Origin: Xanthobacteraceae bacterium
GTDB lineage: Bacteria; Pseudomonadota; Alphaproteobacteria; Rhizobiales; Xanthobacteraceae
Direction of reading: 5' to 3'
Length of the DNA stretch: 64,000 bases
Assembly: GCA_019752575.1 (NCBI GenBank)
Contig: JAIELW010000013.1
Span: 146,573 to 210,572 of the forward strand
Shown here: positions 17,781 to 28,445 of the stretch, piece after piece
How the letters are laid out: the number at the start of each line of letters is the position of its first letter
Numbering within the stretch: position 1 is the stretch's first letter
Position numbers and translations under genes: made by a program
Notes under the pieces: generated by a model
Told to the model about the DNA's origin: nothing
Database searches by the model: none
The model's input: the letters and a program-made list of their open reading frames with translations, nothing else

Positions 17781-18455
17781 TTATAGCTTCGGCCTCTCTC
17801 CGAAAATCGCACTCCCCACACGCACATGCGTAGCGCCGAAATTGATCGCGCTTTCGAAATCCGCGCTCATGCCCATCGAAAGTAATTTGAGACCATTCCG
17901 CTCGGCGATTTTTTTCGTCAGCGCAAAATGCGGCGCCGGCGCTTCTTCAAGCGGCGGAATGCACATCAGACCTGCGATCTCCAGAAAATAAGTCTCGCGG
18001 CACTCCTTGATGAACGCGTCCGTATCTTCGGGAAGCACGCCAGCCTTCTGCGGCTCGGCCCCGGTATTCACTTGTACAAAAAGCTGCGGCGTGCGCGCCG
18101 CTTTCTGAATTTCTTTCGCAAGCTCGGCCGCGAGCTTCGGCCGGTCAACGGAATGAATTGCATCGAACAGCGCAAGCGCCTCTTTCGCTTTGTTGGTTTG
18201 CAGTGGCCCGACCAGATGCAGTTCGATTTCCGGATGGCGCTCGCGCAAAGCCGGCCACTTGGCCTTCGCTTCCTGCACGCGATTCTCGCCGAAAAGCCGC
18301 TGCCCGGCTTCGATGGCCGGCACGATCTCTGCTTCACCAAAGGTCTTCGAGATCGCGATCAATCGTACCGACGACACGTCGCGGCCAGCGGCTTTGACAG
18401 CCTTTTCGATCTGATTCCGCACTTCGCGGAGGTTTTCGGCGGCAAGATTGCTCAT
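17781..18455 (-). CDS. YggS/PLPBP family PLP-homeostasis protein
   Basis: A 224-residue single-domain PLP-binding protein of the YggS (PLPBP) family, which buffers pyridoxal phosphate and has no known enzyme activity. The PLP lysine is K37 in RLIAISKTF; GENRVQEAKAK, LHLVGPLQTNKAKEAL, and LSMGMSADFESAINFGATHVRVGSAIFG (residues about 192-219) are family hallmarks. The ATG at 18455 gives the standard start; the frame upstream of it lacks similarity. It is divergent from leuS across about 100 bases. Confidence 0.92.
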   Translation of the reverse strand: MSNLAAENLREVRNQIEKAVKAAGRDVSSVRLIAISKTFGEAEIVPAIEAGQRLFGENRVQEAKAKWPALRERHPEIELHLVGPLQTNKAKEALALFDAIHSVDRPKLAAELAKEIQKAARTPQLFVQVNTGAEPQKAGVLPEDTDAFIKECRETYFLEIAGLMCIPPLEEAPAPHFALTKKIAERNGLKLLSMGMSADFESAINFGATHVRVGSAIFGERPKL

Positions 18456-18559
18456 TTCGCCTGTCTCGCGCGTCCGGCCATCCCTGACAAGCCTTAAACC
18501 ATTGCCTGGTGTGGCGATTCGTGGTCCATACCGCCCGTTTTCAAAGCCAAGCAAGACCC

Positions 18560-21175
18560 ATGAAAAACGAGCGTTACAACGCCCGCGAGGCCGAGCCCCG
18601 CTGGCAGAAAATCTGGGACCAGCGCGAAATCTTCAAGACGAAGAACGACGACCCGCGCCCCAAATATTATGTGCTCGAGATGTTTCCCTATCCGTCGGGA
18701 CGCATCCACATGGGTCACGTCCGCAACTACACCATGGGCGACGTGGTCGCGCGTTACATGCGCGCCAAGGGCAAAAACGTGCTGCATCCGATGGGCTGGG
18801 ACGCCTTCGGCATGCCCGCCGAAAACGCGGCGATGCAGAACAAGGTCCATCCGAAAAAATGGACCTACGAAAACATCGGCACCATGAAGAAGCAGCTCAA
18901 GTCGATGGGCCTCTCCCTCGACTGGAGCCGCGAGTTAGCTACCTGCGATCCGAGTTATTACCGCCACCAGCAGAAAATGTTTCTCGATTTCTGGAAGGCC
19001 GGGCTCGTCGAGCGCAAGATATCAAAAGTGAACTGGGACCCGGTCGATATGACCGTGCTCGCGAACGAGCAGGTCATCGACGGCAAGGGCTGGCGCTCCG
19101 GCGCGGAAGTCGAGCAGCGCGAGCTGACCCAATGGTTTTTCAAGATCACGGATTATTCGCAGGAATTGCTCGACGCACTCGATACGCTCGACCGCTGGCC
19201 GGAAAAAGTCCGGCTGATGCAGAAGAACTGGATCGGCCGCTCCGAAGGTTTGCTCTGCCGCTTCATGCTCGCGAAGCCCGAAGGCGAGTTTGGCGAAGTG
19301 GAAGTCTTCACCACGCGCCACGACACGCTGTTTGGCGCGAGCTTTGTCGCGATCTCGCCGGATCATCCGCTCGCAAAAGCGGCCGCCGCGAATAACGCGA
19401 AGGCCGCGGACTTCATCGAAGAGTGCAAGAAAATCGGCACCGCGCAGGAAGCGATCGACAAAGCCGAGAAGCTCGGCTTTGACACGGGTCTCCGCGCGAA
19501 GCACCCGTTTGATGAGTCGTGGGAGCTTCCGGTTTACATCGCAAACTTCGTGCTGATGGAATACGGCACCGGCGCGATCTTCGGCTGTCCCGCGCATGAC
19601 CAGCGCGACCTGGACTTCGCGCATAAATACAAATTGCCCGTTCTTCCCGTCGTCGTGCCAGAGGGCGCCGACCCGAAAACTTTCGATGTCGGCAACGAGG
19701 CCTATCTCGAAGACGGCAAACTCGCGAATTCGCGCTTCCTGGACGGCATGACCGTCGAGCAGGCCAAGCAAGAAGTCGCAAAACGACTTGAAAAACAAAG
19801 CATCGGCAATCGCCCCGTGGCGCAGCGGCAAGTGCAATTCCGCCTGCGGGACTGGGGTATTTCGCGCCAACGCTATTGGGGCTGCCCGATCCCGGTGATC
19901 CATTGCGACAAGTGCGGCGTGGCGCCGGAGAAGGACGAAAACCTTCCGGTCGAATTGCCCGAGGACATTGAGTTCGATCGTCCCGGCAATCCGCTCGATC
20001 GTCATCCGACGTGGACCAGGGTGTCGTGCCCGAAGTGCGGCGCCGCTGCGCGGCGCGAGACGGATACCATGGACACCTTCGTCGACTCGTCCTGGTATTT
20101 CCTGCGCTTCACCGCGCCGGATGCGGAAACGCCGACCGACAGGAAGGCCGCGCAATATTGGATGCCCGTCGATCAATATATCGGCGGCGTCGAGCACGCG
20201 ATCTTGCACCTGCTCTACTCGCGCTTCTTCACGCGCGCGATGAGGAAAACCGGTCACGCCAATATCGACGAGCCGTTCAAAGGCCTCTTCACACAAGGCA
20301 TGGTCGTCCACGAGACCTACCAGAAGAAAGACGGCACATTCGCCTCGCCCGCGGAAGTAAAAATCGAACTCGACGGCGACAAGCGCAAAGCTTTGCTGCT
20401 CTCGAATAACGAGCCGGTCGTGATCGGTCCGATCGAGAAGATGTCGAAGTCGAAGCGCAATACCGTCGATCCCGACGACATCATGGAAACCTACGGCGCG
20501 GACGTTGCGCGGTGGTTCATGCTTTCCGACAGTCCGCCGGAACGCGATGTCGAATGGACCGAAGACCGCGTGCAAGGCGCTTCGCGTTTCGTGCAACGGC
20601 TCTATCGTCTCGCCAACGAACTTGCCGAAATCGGCGCCAAGTCTGGCATCGCGAAGCCCGTGCAGTTTTCGGATGCCGCAACCGCTGTGCGCAAGGCCGC
20701 GCACACCGCGCTCGCGCGCGTCGGCGAAGACATCGAGAAGCTGCGCTTCAATCGCTGCGTCGCGCACATCTATGAAGCGGCGAACGCAATCGGCGCCGCG
20801 CTCGATGCGAACAAGAACCCTTCGCCCGATCTCGCTTTCGCCTTCCGTGAGGCCGCGGAAATTATCGTCCGCATCGCAGCGCCGATGATGCCGCACCTCG
20901 CCGAGGAGTGCTGGGCCACACTCGGCCATAAAAGGTTAATCGCCGAGGAGGCCTGGCCCGAGGTGGAAGCCGCCCTCCTTGTGGAAGACACAATTACCCT
21001 GCCTGTTCAGATTAACGGGAAGAAGCGGGCGGATGTCACGGTCTCGCGCGAGGCTCCGGCTTCGGAGGTCGAAAAGGCCGTGTTAGCATTGGATGCGGTA
21101 CAACAGGCCCTGGGCGGAAAGGCCCCGAAGCGGATCGTGGTGGTCCCGCAGAGAATCGTGAATGTGGTCGCGTAA
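18560..21175 (+). CDS. leuS: leucyl-tRNA synthetase
   Basis: An 871-residue class I synthetase that charges tRNA-Leu, with an editing (CP1) domain. The HIGH-type signature is HMGH at residues 50-53 and the KMSKS signature is at 627-631. [10 protein letters not shown]-type and [15 protein letters not shown] motifs are present. The ATG at 18560 gives the canonical [15 protein letters not shown] start; the frame is open 17 codons upstream without similarity. The stop overlaps the start of lptE by 14 bases. Confidence 0.97.
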   Translation: MKNERYNAREAEPRWQKIWDQREIFKTKNDDPRPKYYVLEMFPYPSGRIHMGHVRNYTMGDVVARYMRAKGKNVLHPMGWDAFGMPAENAAMQNKVHPKKWTYENIGTMKKQLKSMGLSLDWSRELATCDPSYYRHQQKMFLDFWKAGLVERKISKVNWDPVDMTVLANEQVIDGKGWRSGAEVEQRELTQWFFKITDYSQELLDALDTLDRWPEKVRLMQKNWIGRSEGLLCRFMLAKPEGEFGEVEVFTTRHDTLFGASFVAISPDHPLAKAAAANNAKAADFIEECKKIGTAQEAIDKAEKLGFDTGLRAKHPFDESWELPVYIANFVLMEYGTGAIFGCPAHDQRDLDFAHKYKLPVLPVVVPEGADPKTFDVGNEAYLEDGKLANSRFLDGMTVEQAKQEVAKRLEKQSIGNRPVAQRQVQFRLRDWGISRQRYWGCPIPVIHCDKCGVAPEKDENLPVELPEDIEFDRPGNPLDRHPTWTRVSCPKCGAAARRETDTMDTFVDSSWYFLRFTAPDAETPTDRKAAQYWMPVDQYIGGVEHAILHLLYSRFFTRAMRKTGHANIDEPFKGLFTQGMVVHETYQKKDGTFASPAEVKIELDGDKRKALLLSNNEPVVIGPIEKMSKSKRNTVDPDDIMETYGADVARWFMLSDSPPERDVEWTEDRVQGASRFVQRLYRLANELAEIGAKSGIAKPVQFSDAATAVRKAAHTALARVGEDIEKLRFNRCVAHIYEAANAIGAALDANKNPSPDLAFAFREAAEIIVRIAAPMMPHLAEECWATLGHKRLIAEEAWPEVEAALLVEDTITLPVQINGKKRADVTVSREAPASEVEKAVLALDAVQQALGGKAPKRIVVVPQRIVNVVA

Positions 21176-21701
21176 TTCAACGATTTCAAAGGCTTGGAAC
21201 GGGCTCGCAGTGCTCTTGCTCGCGGGGGCGCTTGGCGGCTGCTTCCAGCCAATGTACGGCCAATCCACTTTGTTCGGCGCCGGCGCGAAGCTTCGCGACG
21301 AATTACGCCAGGTCGAGATTCTAGAAATCCAGGGCCGCCTCGGTCAAGAAATCCGCAACGACCTGATTTTCGAACTGACCGGCGGTCAGGGCAATCCGGT
21401 CGGCGCGCCTTACAAACTTGCGATGACCATCACGTCCGGCTCGCAGACGCCCCTTGTTGACGTGCAGACCGGCCGCGCGACTTCGGAGACTGTCACACTC
21501 GACGTCACCTACCGCGTGCTCGATGTCGCGAACGACAAGGTCGTGCTTTCCGAGAAGGCGATCGCCCGCATCTCCATTGACCGCTCGCAGCAGCGCTACT
21601 CCGGCATGCGTGCGGTACGCGACGCACAGAACCGCGCCGCCAAACTCGTCGCCGAACAGATCCGCTCGCGTCTCGCGTCTTATTTCCTGACCCGCACCTG
21701 A
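21162..21701 (+). CDS. lptE: LPS-assembly lipoprotein LptE
   Basis: A 179-residue outer-membrane lipoprotein that plugs the LptD barrel in lipopolysaccharide export. A signal peptide with lipobox LGGC puts the lipidated cysteine at C27, followed by FQPMYGQ, typical for alphaproteobacterial LptE. Its start lies inside the 3' end of leuS (14-base overlap) and holA follows 10 bases after its stop. The leuS-lptE-holA order is conserved across proteobacteria and strengthens the call. Confidence 0.9.
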   Translation: MWSRNSTISKAWNGLAVLLLAGALGGCFQPMYGQSTLFGAGAKLRDELRQVEILEIQGRLGQEIRNDLIFELTGGQGNPVGAPYKLAMTITSGSQTPLVDVQTGRATSETVTLDVTYRVLDVANDKVVLSEKAIARISIDRSQQRYSGMRAVRDAQNRAAKLVAEQIRSRLASYFLTRT

Positions 21702-21711
21702 CGCCGGCGAA

Positions 21712-22737
21712 ATGGTCGCCCTCCCCCGCAGCGACTACGACTCTTTCTGCGAAGATCCCGATCCGCGCTATTCCGTCGTCCTGATTTACGGGCCGAACCG
21801 CGGGTTGGTCTCCGAGCGCATCGAGACATTATTAAAGAACGTGCGCGGAAAATCGTCGGACGATTTCACCGTGGTCATGCTCGACGGCGATATTCTCGCA
21901 TCCGATCCCGGCAAGCTCTCGGACGAGGCCCGCACCATCGGGCTCTTCGGCGACAAGCGCATCCTGCATGTGCGCGCAGGCAATCGTTCGTTCGTCGATA
22001 GCCTGAAGCCGTTGCTCGAAGATCCCTCGCGCGAAACGCTGATCGCGATCGAAGCCGGCGATCTCGCAAAGAATTCTCCGCTGCGTACCGCTTGCGAGGC
22101 CGCGAAACCGGCGGCCGTCATTCCCTGCTACGACGACGATGCGCGTACCATCGGCGCGCTGATCGACAGCTCCGTCTTGCGCGCCGGTCTCTCGATGGAT
22201 CGGGATGCGAAGGAAGCGCTTGTGAGCCTCGTCGGCTCTGACCGCCTCTCCACCCGCGCCGAGATCGAAAAACTCATCTTCTATGTCGGTGACACGAAAA
22301 AGATCACGCTCCCCGACGTGCGCGCAGTCGTTGCCGACGCATCGGGTCTCGCCATCGACGACATACTCGATGCCGCCTCTGCGGGAGACTCGAAATCCGC
22401 GCTGCGTGCGCTCGCCGCCGCTCGCGCGGAAGGCACCTCGCCCGCGAGTATTCTGAACGCCGCGATCCGCCATCTGTCGTCGCTGCATAAAATGAGTCTT
22501 CAGGTCGAAGCGGGCGAAGACGCGGAAAGCGTCTTGAAGCGCAACCGTGTGTTCTGGCGGCGGATAGACGATCACAAGCGCGCCTTGCGCCGGCTCGGTT
22601 CGCGCACCATCGAGAACGTGCTGATTTCGCTTGGCGAAGCCGAACTCGAATCCCGGCGCTCGTCTTCGCTCGCGGATGTCATCGCAGAGCGGGCGATCCT
22701 TTCGCTCGCCGAACGCGGCAAGCGAAAAAGCCCTTGA
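21712..22737 (+). CDS. holA: DNA polymerase III subunit delta
   Basis: A 341-residue clamp-loader delta subunit that opens the beta sliding clamp. The early YGPNRGLVSERIETLL segment (about residues 25-40), the central RTIGALIDSSVLRAGLSMD region and the C-terminal collar helices (HLSSLHKMSL ... NRVFWRRIDDHKRAL) match the family. It is the last gene of the leuS-lptE-holA operon and converges on parB with a 17-base gap. Confidence 0.93.
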   Translation: MVALPRSDYDSFCEDPDPRYSVVLIYGPNRGLVSERIETLLKNVRGKSSDDFTVVMLDGDILASDPGKLSDEARTIGLFGDKRILHVRAGNRSFVDSLKPLLEDPSRETLIAIEAGDLAKNSPLRTACEAAKPAAVIPCYDDDARTIGALIDSSVLRAGLSMDRDAKEALVSLVGSDRLSTRAEIEKLIFYVGDTKKITLPDVRAVVADASGLAIDDILDAASAGDSKSALRALAAARAEGTSPASILNAAIRHLSSLHKMSLQVEAGEDAESVLKRNRVFWRRIDDHKRALRRLGSRTIENVLISLGEAELESRRSSSLADVIAERAILSLAERGKRKSP

Positions 22738-22754
22738 AATAAGGATTTCTTGAA

Positions 22755-23636
22755 TTAGTAGCGGACGCCGAGCTTGCGGCAGAGCGCGTCGAGCTGTTCG
22801 AGCGTCTTGTACTTGATCTTCATCTCGCCCTTCGCGCCGCGATTGTTGATCGCAACCGCCATGCCGAGCTGATCGACAAGTTTCTTCTCGAGCGCGCGCA
22901 CGTCCGAAGATTTCGCGGGCTTCGCCTTGCCGCCGCTCTTTGTTTTTGAAGTCTTGCGATCCGCCGGGGAGAGCGCCTCGACATCGCGGACATTCATGCC
23001 GCCGTCGACAATGGCTTTCGCAAGCTTCTCCGGATCGTCGTGCGCGAGCAACGCGCGCGCGTGACCCGCCGTGAGCTTTCCTTCCGAGAGAAATTTCTTG
23101 ACCGAGTTCGGCAGCTTGAGCAACCGGAGCGTGTTCGCGATGTGACTGCGGCTTTTTCCCACGACCTTCGCGAGATCGTTCTGGCTGTAGCTGAACTGCT
23201 CGATCAGGTTCTCGTAACCCGCCGCTTCTTCCAGCGGATTGAGATCGGCGCGCTGGACGTTCTCGACGATCGCGATCTCGAGCGCTTCCTTGTCGTTGAT
23301 CTCCAGAAGCGTGACCGGAACGTCATGCACGCCGGCACGCTGTGCCGCCCGCCAGCGTCGCTCGCCGGCGACGATTTCGTACTGATCTTTCTTGCCGCTG
23401 ACCGGCCGCACCAGGATCGGCTGCAGGATTCCCTTTTCGCGGATTGACGCGGAAAGATTGTCGAGCTCCTCGGAGTCGAATTGCTTGCGCGGATTTTTCG
23501 GATTGGCCTTGATGTATTCGATCGGTACACGCCTCTGTCCGCGCGCGCGATCGACCGCAGCCGTCTCTTCGCCGACGTCGCCGATCAGCGCCGCCAGTCC
23601 CCGTCCCAATCGTGAGCGCTCTTCCGCCATCGCCAT
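22755..23636 (-). CDS. parB: chromosome-partitioning protein ParB
   Basis: A 293-residue ParB/Spo0J: a CTP-dependent DNA clamp that loads at parS and spreads. The N-terminal CTPase motif [12 protein letters not shown], the [18 protein letters not shown] segment, a helix-turn-helix ([23 protein letters not shown]), a basic linker and the C-terminal dimer domain are all visible. Three matching parS sites lie 1.4-4.6 kb upstream in the same gene block. It follows parA by 24 bases. Confidence 0.97.
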   Translation of the reverse strand: MAMAEERSRLGRGLAALIGDVGEETAAVDRARGQRRVPIEYIKANPKNPRKQFDSEELDNLSASIREKGILQPILVRPVSGKKDQYEIVAGERRWRAAQRAGVHDVPVTLLEINDKEALEIAIVENVQRADLNPLEEAAGYENLIEQFSYSQNDLAKVVGKSRSHIANTLRLLKLPNSVKKFLSEGKLTAGHARALLAHDDPEKLAKAIVDGGMNVRDVEALSPADRKTSKTKSGGKAKPAKSSDVRALEKKLVDQLGMAVAINNRGAKGEMKIKYKTLEQLDALCRKLGVRY

Positions 23637-23660
23637 TATCGCTTTTTCCGCGTCACTGAA

Positions 23661-24503
23661 TTACGCGGCCGCAAGCGCGCGTTCGCGCTGCACGATTTCG
23701 GACGCGAGTTTGAGATAAGCTTGGCTGCCGACGCATTTGAGATCGTAGAGCAGCACCGGCTTGCCGTAGGACGGCGCTTCCGACACGCGCACGTTACGCG
23801 GGATCACGGTGTCGAAAACCTTCTTGCCCATGAACTGGCGGACATCGGCGACGACCTGATCCGACAGGTTGTTGCGCGCGTCGTACATCGTGAGCACGAT
23901 GCCATGGATCGAGAGTTCCGGGTTCAGGCTCACCTTCACCTGCTCGACCGTCTTCAAAAGTTGCGACAGACCTTCGAGTGCGAAGAATTCGCACTGCAGC
24001 GGCACCAGCACCGCGTCGGAAGCCGCCATCGCATTGACGGTGAGCAGGTTCAAGGACGGCGGACAATCGACCAATACATATGAGTAGCCATCCGCCGCGA
24101 GCTGGCCGTCGGCGCCGCGCGTCGGGCGGGAAAGTTTCCCTATGGCGTCGCGCAGGCGGTAGGCGCGGTCCTTCTGGGTCGCGAGCGAAAGTTCGAGGCC
24201 GGAGAGGTCGAGCGTCGAGGGCGCGATGTGAAGACCGGGGACGGCGGTTTCGCGAATCGTCGCCTGGATGTCTGAGTCGCCCACCAGCACGTCGAAGGTC
24301 GAGCGGTCCCGATCTTTGCGATCGATGCCGAGGCCGGTCGAGGCGTTGCCCTGCGGATCGAGGTCCACGATCAGCACCCGCTCGCCGATGGCGGCGAGCG
24401 CCGTGCCGAGGTTGATGGCTGTCGTGGTCTTGCCGACCCCGCCCTTCTGGTTGGCGAGGGAAAGCGTCCGGGGGCGAAGGGTGTTGGTCATGGCCGCATC
24501 CAT
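23661..24503 (-). CDS. parA: chromosome-partitioning ATPase ParA
   Basis: A 280-residue deviant-Walker ATPase that forms the gradient for moving ParB-bound origins. The Walker A KGGVGKTT is at residues 20-27 (first Lys is the signature lysine), followed by VLIVDLDPQGNAS and YVLVDCPPSLN. The start at 24503 is taken; ATG at 24491, four codons in, is an equally good alternative. It begins 6 bases after the rsmG stop. Confidence 0.96.
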   Translation of the reverse strand: MDAAMTNTLRPRTLSLANQKGGVGKTTTAINLGTALAAIGERVLIVDLDPQGNASTGLGIDRKDRDRSTFDVLVGDSDIQATIRETAVPGLHIAPSTLDLSGLELSLATQKDRAYRLRDAIGKLSRPTRGADGQLAADGYSYVLVDCPPSLNLLTVNAMAASDAVLVPLQCEFFALEGLSQLLKTVEQVKVSLNPELSIHGIVLTMYDARNNLSDQVVADVRQFMGKKVFDTVIPRNVRVSEAPSYGKPVLLYDLKCVGSQAYLKLASEIVQRERALAAA

Positions 24504-24509
24504 TGGCGA

Positions 24510-25148
24510 TTAACGCCGCTCAGCTTTGTCGATAAGGAGGATTCTACCACGCGGATCGGTAAGGCTATTCCTTAGTTGATAGTTAACGTTCCAAGATTTA
24601 GCGGCTGTAGTCAATTCGTCATCTACATCTTGTGACTTAAGAAATACGCCCTTCGCACCAACAACAAAGAGCGGCTCTGCAAGTTCTAGCAGTTTCGGCA
24701 ATGGCGCGAAGGCGCGCGCAGTTACCGTGTGAATTCCTGTGCTGATACGTTTCGCTGCCGACTCGACCCTTTCTGCATAAACCTCCGCAGTTGAGTTTGA
24801 GACACGCGCAGCCTCGCGAAGGAACGACGCCTTGCGCGTGTCGCTCTCGATCAGATGAAATTTTTTGTCCGGCGCAGCGATCGAAAGTACCATCCCCGGA
24901 AAACCGCCGCCGCTCCCGACATCCACAACTTCTTTCGCGTCCTCAAGGTCCGGAAGCAGCTGCAGGCTGTCTGCGATGTGTCGCGTCCAGAGCGCGTTCA
25001 GCGTGGACGGCGCTACGAGCTGCACGACACGCTGCCATTTCAGAAAATGTTCGACGAAGCGATCGAGCCGTTCCGATGTTTCACGTGAAACGGGCGTGAT
25101 TCGAAGCGCAGCTTCGCGATCTTTGCTGAGAATTTTTTCGTCGATCAT
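24510..25148 (-). CDS. rsmG: 16S rRNA (guanine527-N7)-methyltransferase
   Basis: A 212-residue SAM-dependent methyltransferase that makes m7G527 in 16S rRNA. The SAM motif [16 protein letters not shown] (about residues 76-91) and early [20 protein letters not shown] are typical. Its ATG overlaps the mnmG stop by four bases (ATGA). The codons for PVSRET carry a parS site, an arrangement that constrains this stretch at both DNA and protein level. GC content appears lower than the neighbours in its 3' part. Confidence 0.95.
   Translation of the reverse strand: MIDEKILSKDREAALRITPVSRETSERLDRFVEHFLKWQRVVQLVAPSTLNALWTRHIADSLQLLPDLEDAKEVVDVGSGGGFPGMVLSIAAPDKKFHLIESDTRKASFLREAARVSNSTAEVYAERVESAAKRISTGIHTVTARAFAPLPKLLELAEPLFVVGAKGVFLKSQDVDDELTTAAKSWNVNYQLRNSLTDPRGRILLIDKAERR
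25077..25092. promoter_or_regulatory. parS site inside rsmG
   Basis: TGTTTCACGTGAAACG matches the parS consensus TGTTTCACGTGAAACA at 15 of 16 positions. It lies within rsmG, encoding VSRET. ParB from this window should bind it. Confidence 0.9.
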
Positions 25149-26998
25149 CCGGCCTTGCGCCGCGCATGAAGCGCGAGCAGGCCGAGGGCCGCCGGCGTCA
25201 TACCCTCGATGCGATTGGCGTGTCCCAGCGTGCGCGGCCGCACCGTCGTGAGCTTCGCGCGAAGCTCGTTCGAAAGACCCGGAATGGTCTCGAAGTCCAT
25301 CGATTCCGGAAGGCTCATCGCTTCGTCGCGGCGGAAGCGTTCGGCGTCCTCGCGCTGGCGGTCGAGATAGACCGAATACTTCGCGTCGATCTCAAGCTGC
25401 TCGGCGATCGCAGGTTCAAGCGCCGAAAGCGCCGGCCAGACTCTCGTGACCTGTTCGGTCGAGACGTGCGAATAGGACAAAAGATCGAACGCCGTGCGGC
25501 GTTGTCCGTCGCGGTTCAGAACGATACCGAATCGATCAGCCTCGTTCGGGGTGACTGAAATCGACTTCGCTTCTGCCCGTGCCGCATCGAGTGCTGCGCG
25601 CTTCATCTCAAAGGCTTTCGCCCGCGCCGAGCCAACGCAGCCAAGCGAAATACCCTTGGCCGTTAGCCGTTGGTCCGCGTTGTCCGCACGCAGCGCAAGC
25701 CGATACTCCGCGCGCGACGTGAACATTCGATACGGCTCCGTGACTCCCCGCGTAATCAGATCGTCGATCATCACGCCGAGATAGGCCTCGGTGCGATCGA
25801 AGGTGATCGCTTCGCCGCTGCCAGCTCGGCGCGCGGCATTGAGGCCTGCGACGAGTCCCTGGGCTGCTGCTTCTTCGTAGCCCGTGGTGCCATTGATCTG
25901 GCCCGCGAGAAAGAGCCCGGGAATTTTCTTCGTTTCCAGCGATGCCAGAAGCTCGCGCGGATCGACATGGTCGTATTCGATCGCGTAGCCGCAGCGCTTC
26001 ACCACGACCTTCTCGAGCCCGGGGATCGTCGTCAGCAGCGCCTGCTGCACATCCTCGGGAAGTGAAGTCGAAATGCCGTTCGGATAGACGGTGTCGTCAT
26101 CGAGCCCTTCGGGCTCGAGAAAAATCTGGTGCCCGTCGCGTTCGCCGAAGCGCACGATCTTGTCCTCGATCGAGGGGCAGTAGCGCGGGCCCCGGCTTTC
26201 GATGCGGCCCGAATACATCGCCGAGCGATGGATGTTGTCGCGGATGACCTGGTGCGTCGCTTCCGTCGTGCGCGTGATTCCGCATTCGACCTGCGGGTTT
26301 TCGATCGTCGCCGTCAGCATCGAAAACGGCTCTGGCGGATTGTCGCCGGGCTGCATTTCGAGCGACTTCCAGTCGATGGTCTTGCCGTCGAGACGCGGCG
26401 GCGTGCCGGTCTTGAGCCGCGCCAGCGTGATGTCGAACGCAGCGAGCGTCTTCGAAAGACCCATCGCAGGCGCTTCGCCAACGCGGCCCGCGGGAATCTG
26501 CTGTTCGCCGATATGGATCAGGCCGCGAAGGAACGTGCCGGTTGTGAGAACCACGGCGCCGCAAGTGATTTCGCGGCCGTCGCCGAGGCGCACGCCTGCG
26601 ATCTTCCCATTCGAAAGCACGAGATCATCGACCTCGCCTTCGATGATCGTCAGATTTTCCTGGCTCGAAAGCTCGCGTTGCATCGCCGCCGCGTAGAGCT
26701 TGCGGTCCGCTTGCGCGCGAGGGCCGCGCACGGCCGGGCCTTTGCGCTTATTCAGCACGCGAAACTGGATGCCCGCGGCATCCGCCACGCGCCCCATCAA
26801 TCCGTCGAGCGCATCGACTTCGCGAACGAGATGGCCTTTTCCCAAGCCACCGATCGCGGGATTGCAGGACATCGCGCCGATGGTCGCGAACTTGTGCGTG
26901 ATGAGTGCCGTGTTTGCGCCCATGCGCGCGCTCGCGCTCGCGGCCTCTGAACCCGCGTGCCCGCCCCCGACAACGATCACATCGAAACTGCTCTGCAT
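25145..26998 (-). CDS. mnmG: tRNA uridine-5-carboxymethylaminomethyl synthase MnmG
   Basis: A 617-residue FAD/NADH enzyme that, with MnmE, modifies wobble U34. FAD motif [14 protein letters not shown] is at residues 7-20, followed by [23 protein letters not shown] (about 52-74) and later [12 protein letters not shown], all family hallmarks. The ATG at 26998 follows GAGGA by 6 bases on the minus strand; longer in-frame starts would run through the parS site. It overlaps rsmG by four bases. Confidence 0.97.
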   Translation of the reverse strand: MQSSFDVIVVGGGHAGSEAASASARMGANTALITHKFATIGAMSCNPAIGGLGKGHLVREVDALDGLMGRVADAAGIQFRVLNKRKGPAVRGPRAQADRKLYAAAMQRELSSQENLTIIEGEVDDLVLSNGKIAGVRLGDGREITCGAVVLTTGTFLRGLIHIGEQQIPAGRVGEAPAMGLSKTLAAFDITLARLKTGTPPRLDGKTIDWKSLEMQPGDNPPEPFSMLTATIENPQVECGITRTTEATHQVIRDNIHRSAMYSGRIESRGPRYCPSIEDKIVRFGERDGHQIFLEPEGLDDDTVYPNGISTSLPEDVQQALLTTIPGLEKVVVKRCGYAIEYDHVDPRELLASLETKKIPGLFLAGQINGTTGYEEAAAQGLVAGLNAARRAGSGEAITFDRTEAYLGVMIDDLITRGVTEPYRMFTSRAEYRLALRADNADQRLTAKGISLGCVGSARAKAFEMKRAALDAARAEAKSISVTPNEADRFGIVLNRDGQRRTAFDLLSYSHVSTEQVTRVWPALSALEPAIAEQLEIDAKYSVYLDRQREDAERFRRDEAMSLPESMDFETIPGLSNELRAKLTTVRPRTLGHANRIEGMTPAALGLLALHARRKAG

Positions 26999-27000
26999 GC

Positions 27001-27029
27001 CGAGTCCTCTAGCGCGGTTCGCGGACTCG
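27001..27029 (-). promoter_or_regulatory. hairpin over mnmG ribosome-binding site
   Basis: In the mnmG leader CGAGTCC and GGACTCG (27001-27007 and 27023-27029) form a 7-base-pair stem with an inner GCG/CGC pairing, two bases before the start codon. On the minus strand the Shine-Dalgarno GAGGA overlaps the 3' arm. The fold could limit translation initiation; this is a prediction only. Confidence 0.35.
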
Positions 27030-27038
27030 TCAAAGGCG

Positions 27039-27054
27039 TGTTTCACGTGAAACA
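27039..27054. promoter_or_regulatory. perfect parS site upstream of mnmG
   Basis: TGTTTCACGTGAAACA is an exact match to the bacterial parS consensus. It sits in the 79-base gap between mnmE and mnmG, about 40 bases before the mnmG start, so ParB binding could also influence mnmG expression. Confidence 0.96.
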
Positions 27055-27077
27055 CGCGGCATCCGTGCGTTAACCTT

Positions 27078-28409
27078 TCATTTACCAATGCAGAACGAGC
27101 TGAAGATCTTGTCGAGCACGTCTTCGACATCGACGCGCCCGGTGATGCGCCCGAGCGCACGCGCGGCAAGGCGCAGATTTTCCGCGAAAATTTCCTCGCC
27201 CACGCCTGTCTTCGCAGTTTCGAGAGCTGCTGCGAGCAGCTTTGCGGACTCTGCGAGAGCTGCTTTTTGCCGTTCGCGCGTAACCAGCGCGGGTTCGCCC
27301 GCGAAGCGTTCGGCTTCCTTCGAAAGGCGCTTCAACAACTCGTCAATTCCTGCACCAGTCTTCGCGGAGATCGAAAGAGAACCTTTCTGACTCAAGGATT
27401 GTTTCGAGTCTGAATCGGTCAGGTCTGCCTTCGTCTTAATGCGCCAGAGCGTTTGATCTTCGCGAATTGGCAGGCAGATCGAAGCGTCGCTCGCGGGTTC
27501 GAGCAGCAATATGAGATCGGCACTCTCTGCCCGCGCCATCGCGCGCCGCACGCCTTCCATCTCGATCGGATCGGAAGTTTCACGGATACCCGCCGTATCA
27601 ATCAGCACCACCGGTACGCCGTTAAGATCGAGCGCGACCTCGATCACATCGCGCGTGGTGCCAGGAATGTCGGAGACAATCGCCACATCACGCTGGGCGA
27701 GCGCATTCAGGAGCGTGGACTTTCCGGCGTTCGGGGCGCCGGCAATCGCAACGGAGAAGCCTTCCCGGAGCCGCTCGCCCCGCCGCGCATCGGCCAATGC
27801 GGCCTCGATCTCGCTCAACATTCCGGATGCGACTCGAGCCGCAGGAGCCAATAGATTTTTGGGCACGTCGGCTTCATCGGAGAAATCGAGATTCGCCTCG
27901 ATCAGCGCCATCGCATCGATCAGTTGTTCGCGCCAGGCTTCAACCTTCTTCGAAAGCGCGCCCTGATATTGGTGCATCGCCTGCCGGCGTTGCGCTTCGG
28001 TTTCCGCAAAAACCAGATCACCAAGACCTTCGGCGCGGGAAAGATCGATTTTGCCATTCAGCACTGCGCGTTTCGTGAACTCGCCGGCCTCCGCTGGGCG
28101 GAAGCCGGGCAGGATGCCGAGTACCGAGAAGACTTTTGCCAGCACCGCGCGGCCGCCATGAAGGTGCAGCTCGACAACATCCTCGCCGGTCTCGCTCCGG
28201 GGTGCCGGAAACCAGAGCGCCAAAGCATCGTCGAGTGTTTCACGTGAATCAGGGTCGATGAGCTGCGCACGGGAGGCACGTCGCGGATCCGGCAAGTGGA
28301 CGCCGAACGTTTCGAGTCCGACTCGAGCCTTGGGTCCGCTGATCCGGACAACCGCGATGGCAGCCGGTAACCGCCCGCTGGAGAGCGCGAAGATCGTATC
28401 TTCGCTCAC
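27078..28409 (-). CDS. mnmE: tRNA modification GTPase MnmE
   Basis: A 443-residue GTPase that partners MnmG in U34 modification. It has an N-terminal tetrahydrofolate-binding domain (about 1-120), a helical domain, a Ras-like G domain with G1 [10 protein letters not shown]2 PGTTRD and G3 DTAGIRE, and the C-terminal FCIGK with the conserved cysteine. A near-consensus parS site lies in the codons for DSRET (about residues 53-57). mnmE-mnmG-rsmG-parA-parB is a conserved origin-proximal block. Confidence 0.97.
   Translation of the reverse strand: MSEDTIFALSSGRLPAAIAVVRISGPKARVGLETFGVHLPDPRRASRAQLIDPDSRETLDDALALWFPAPRSETGEDVVELHLHGGRAVLAKVFSVLGILPGFRPAEAGEFTKRAVLNGKIDLSRAEGLGDLVFAETEAQRRQAMHQYQGALSKKVEAWREQLIDAMALIEANLDFSDEADVPKNLLAPAARVASGMLSEIEAALADARRGERLREGFSVAIAGAPNAGKSTLLNALAQRDVAIVSDIPGTTRDVIEVALDLNGVPVVLIDTAGIRETSDPIEMEGVRRAMARAESADLILLLEPASDASICLPIREDQTLWRIKTKADLTDSDSKQSLSQKGSLSISAKTGAGIDELLKRLSKEAERFAGEPALVTRERQKAALAESAKLLAAALETAKTGVGEEIFAENLRLAARALGRITGRVDVEDVLDKIFSSFCIGK
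28236..28251. promoter_or_regulatory. parS site inside mnmE
   Basis: TGTTTCACGTGAATCA matches parS at 15 of 16 positions (T for A at position 14). It lies within mnmE. It is the third site in 3.2 kb and the nearest to the proposed origin, about 6.4 kb away. Confidence 0.82.
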
Positions 28410-28445
28410 GCGAACGCCCCGGGATGTGCCGTGTTAGAAAAACGC

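Noticed and set aside
19022-20929. 635-codon open frame opposite leuS
   Set aside because: Shadow of leuS caused by codon bias; composition is Arg/Asp/His-rich and no family is recognisable.
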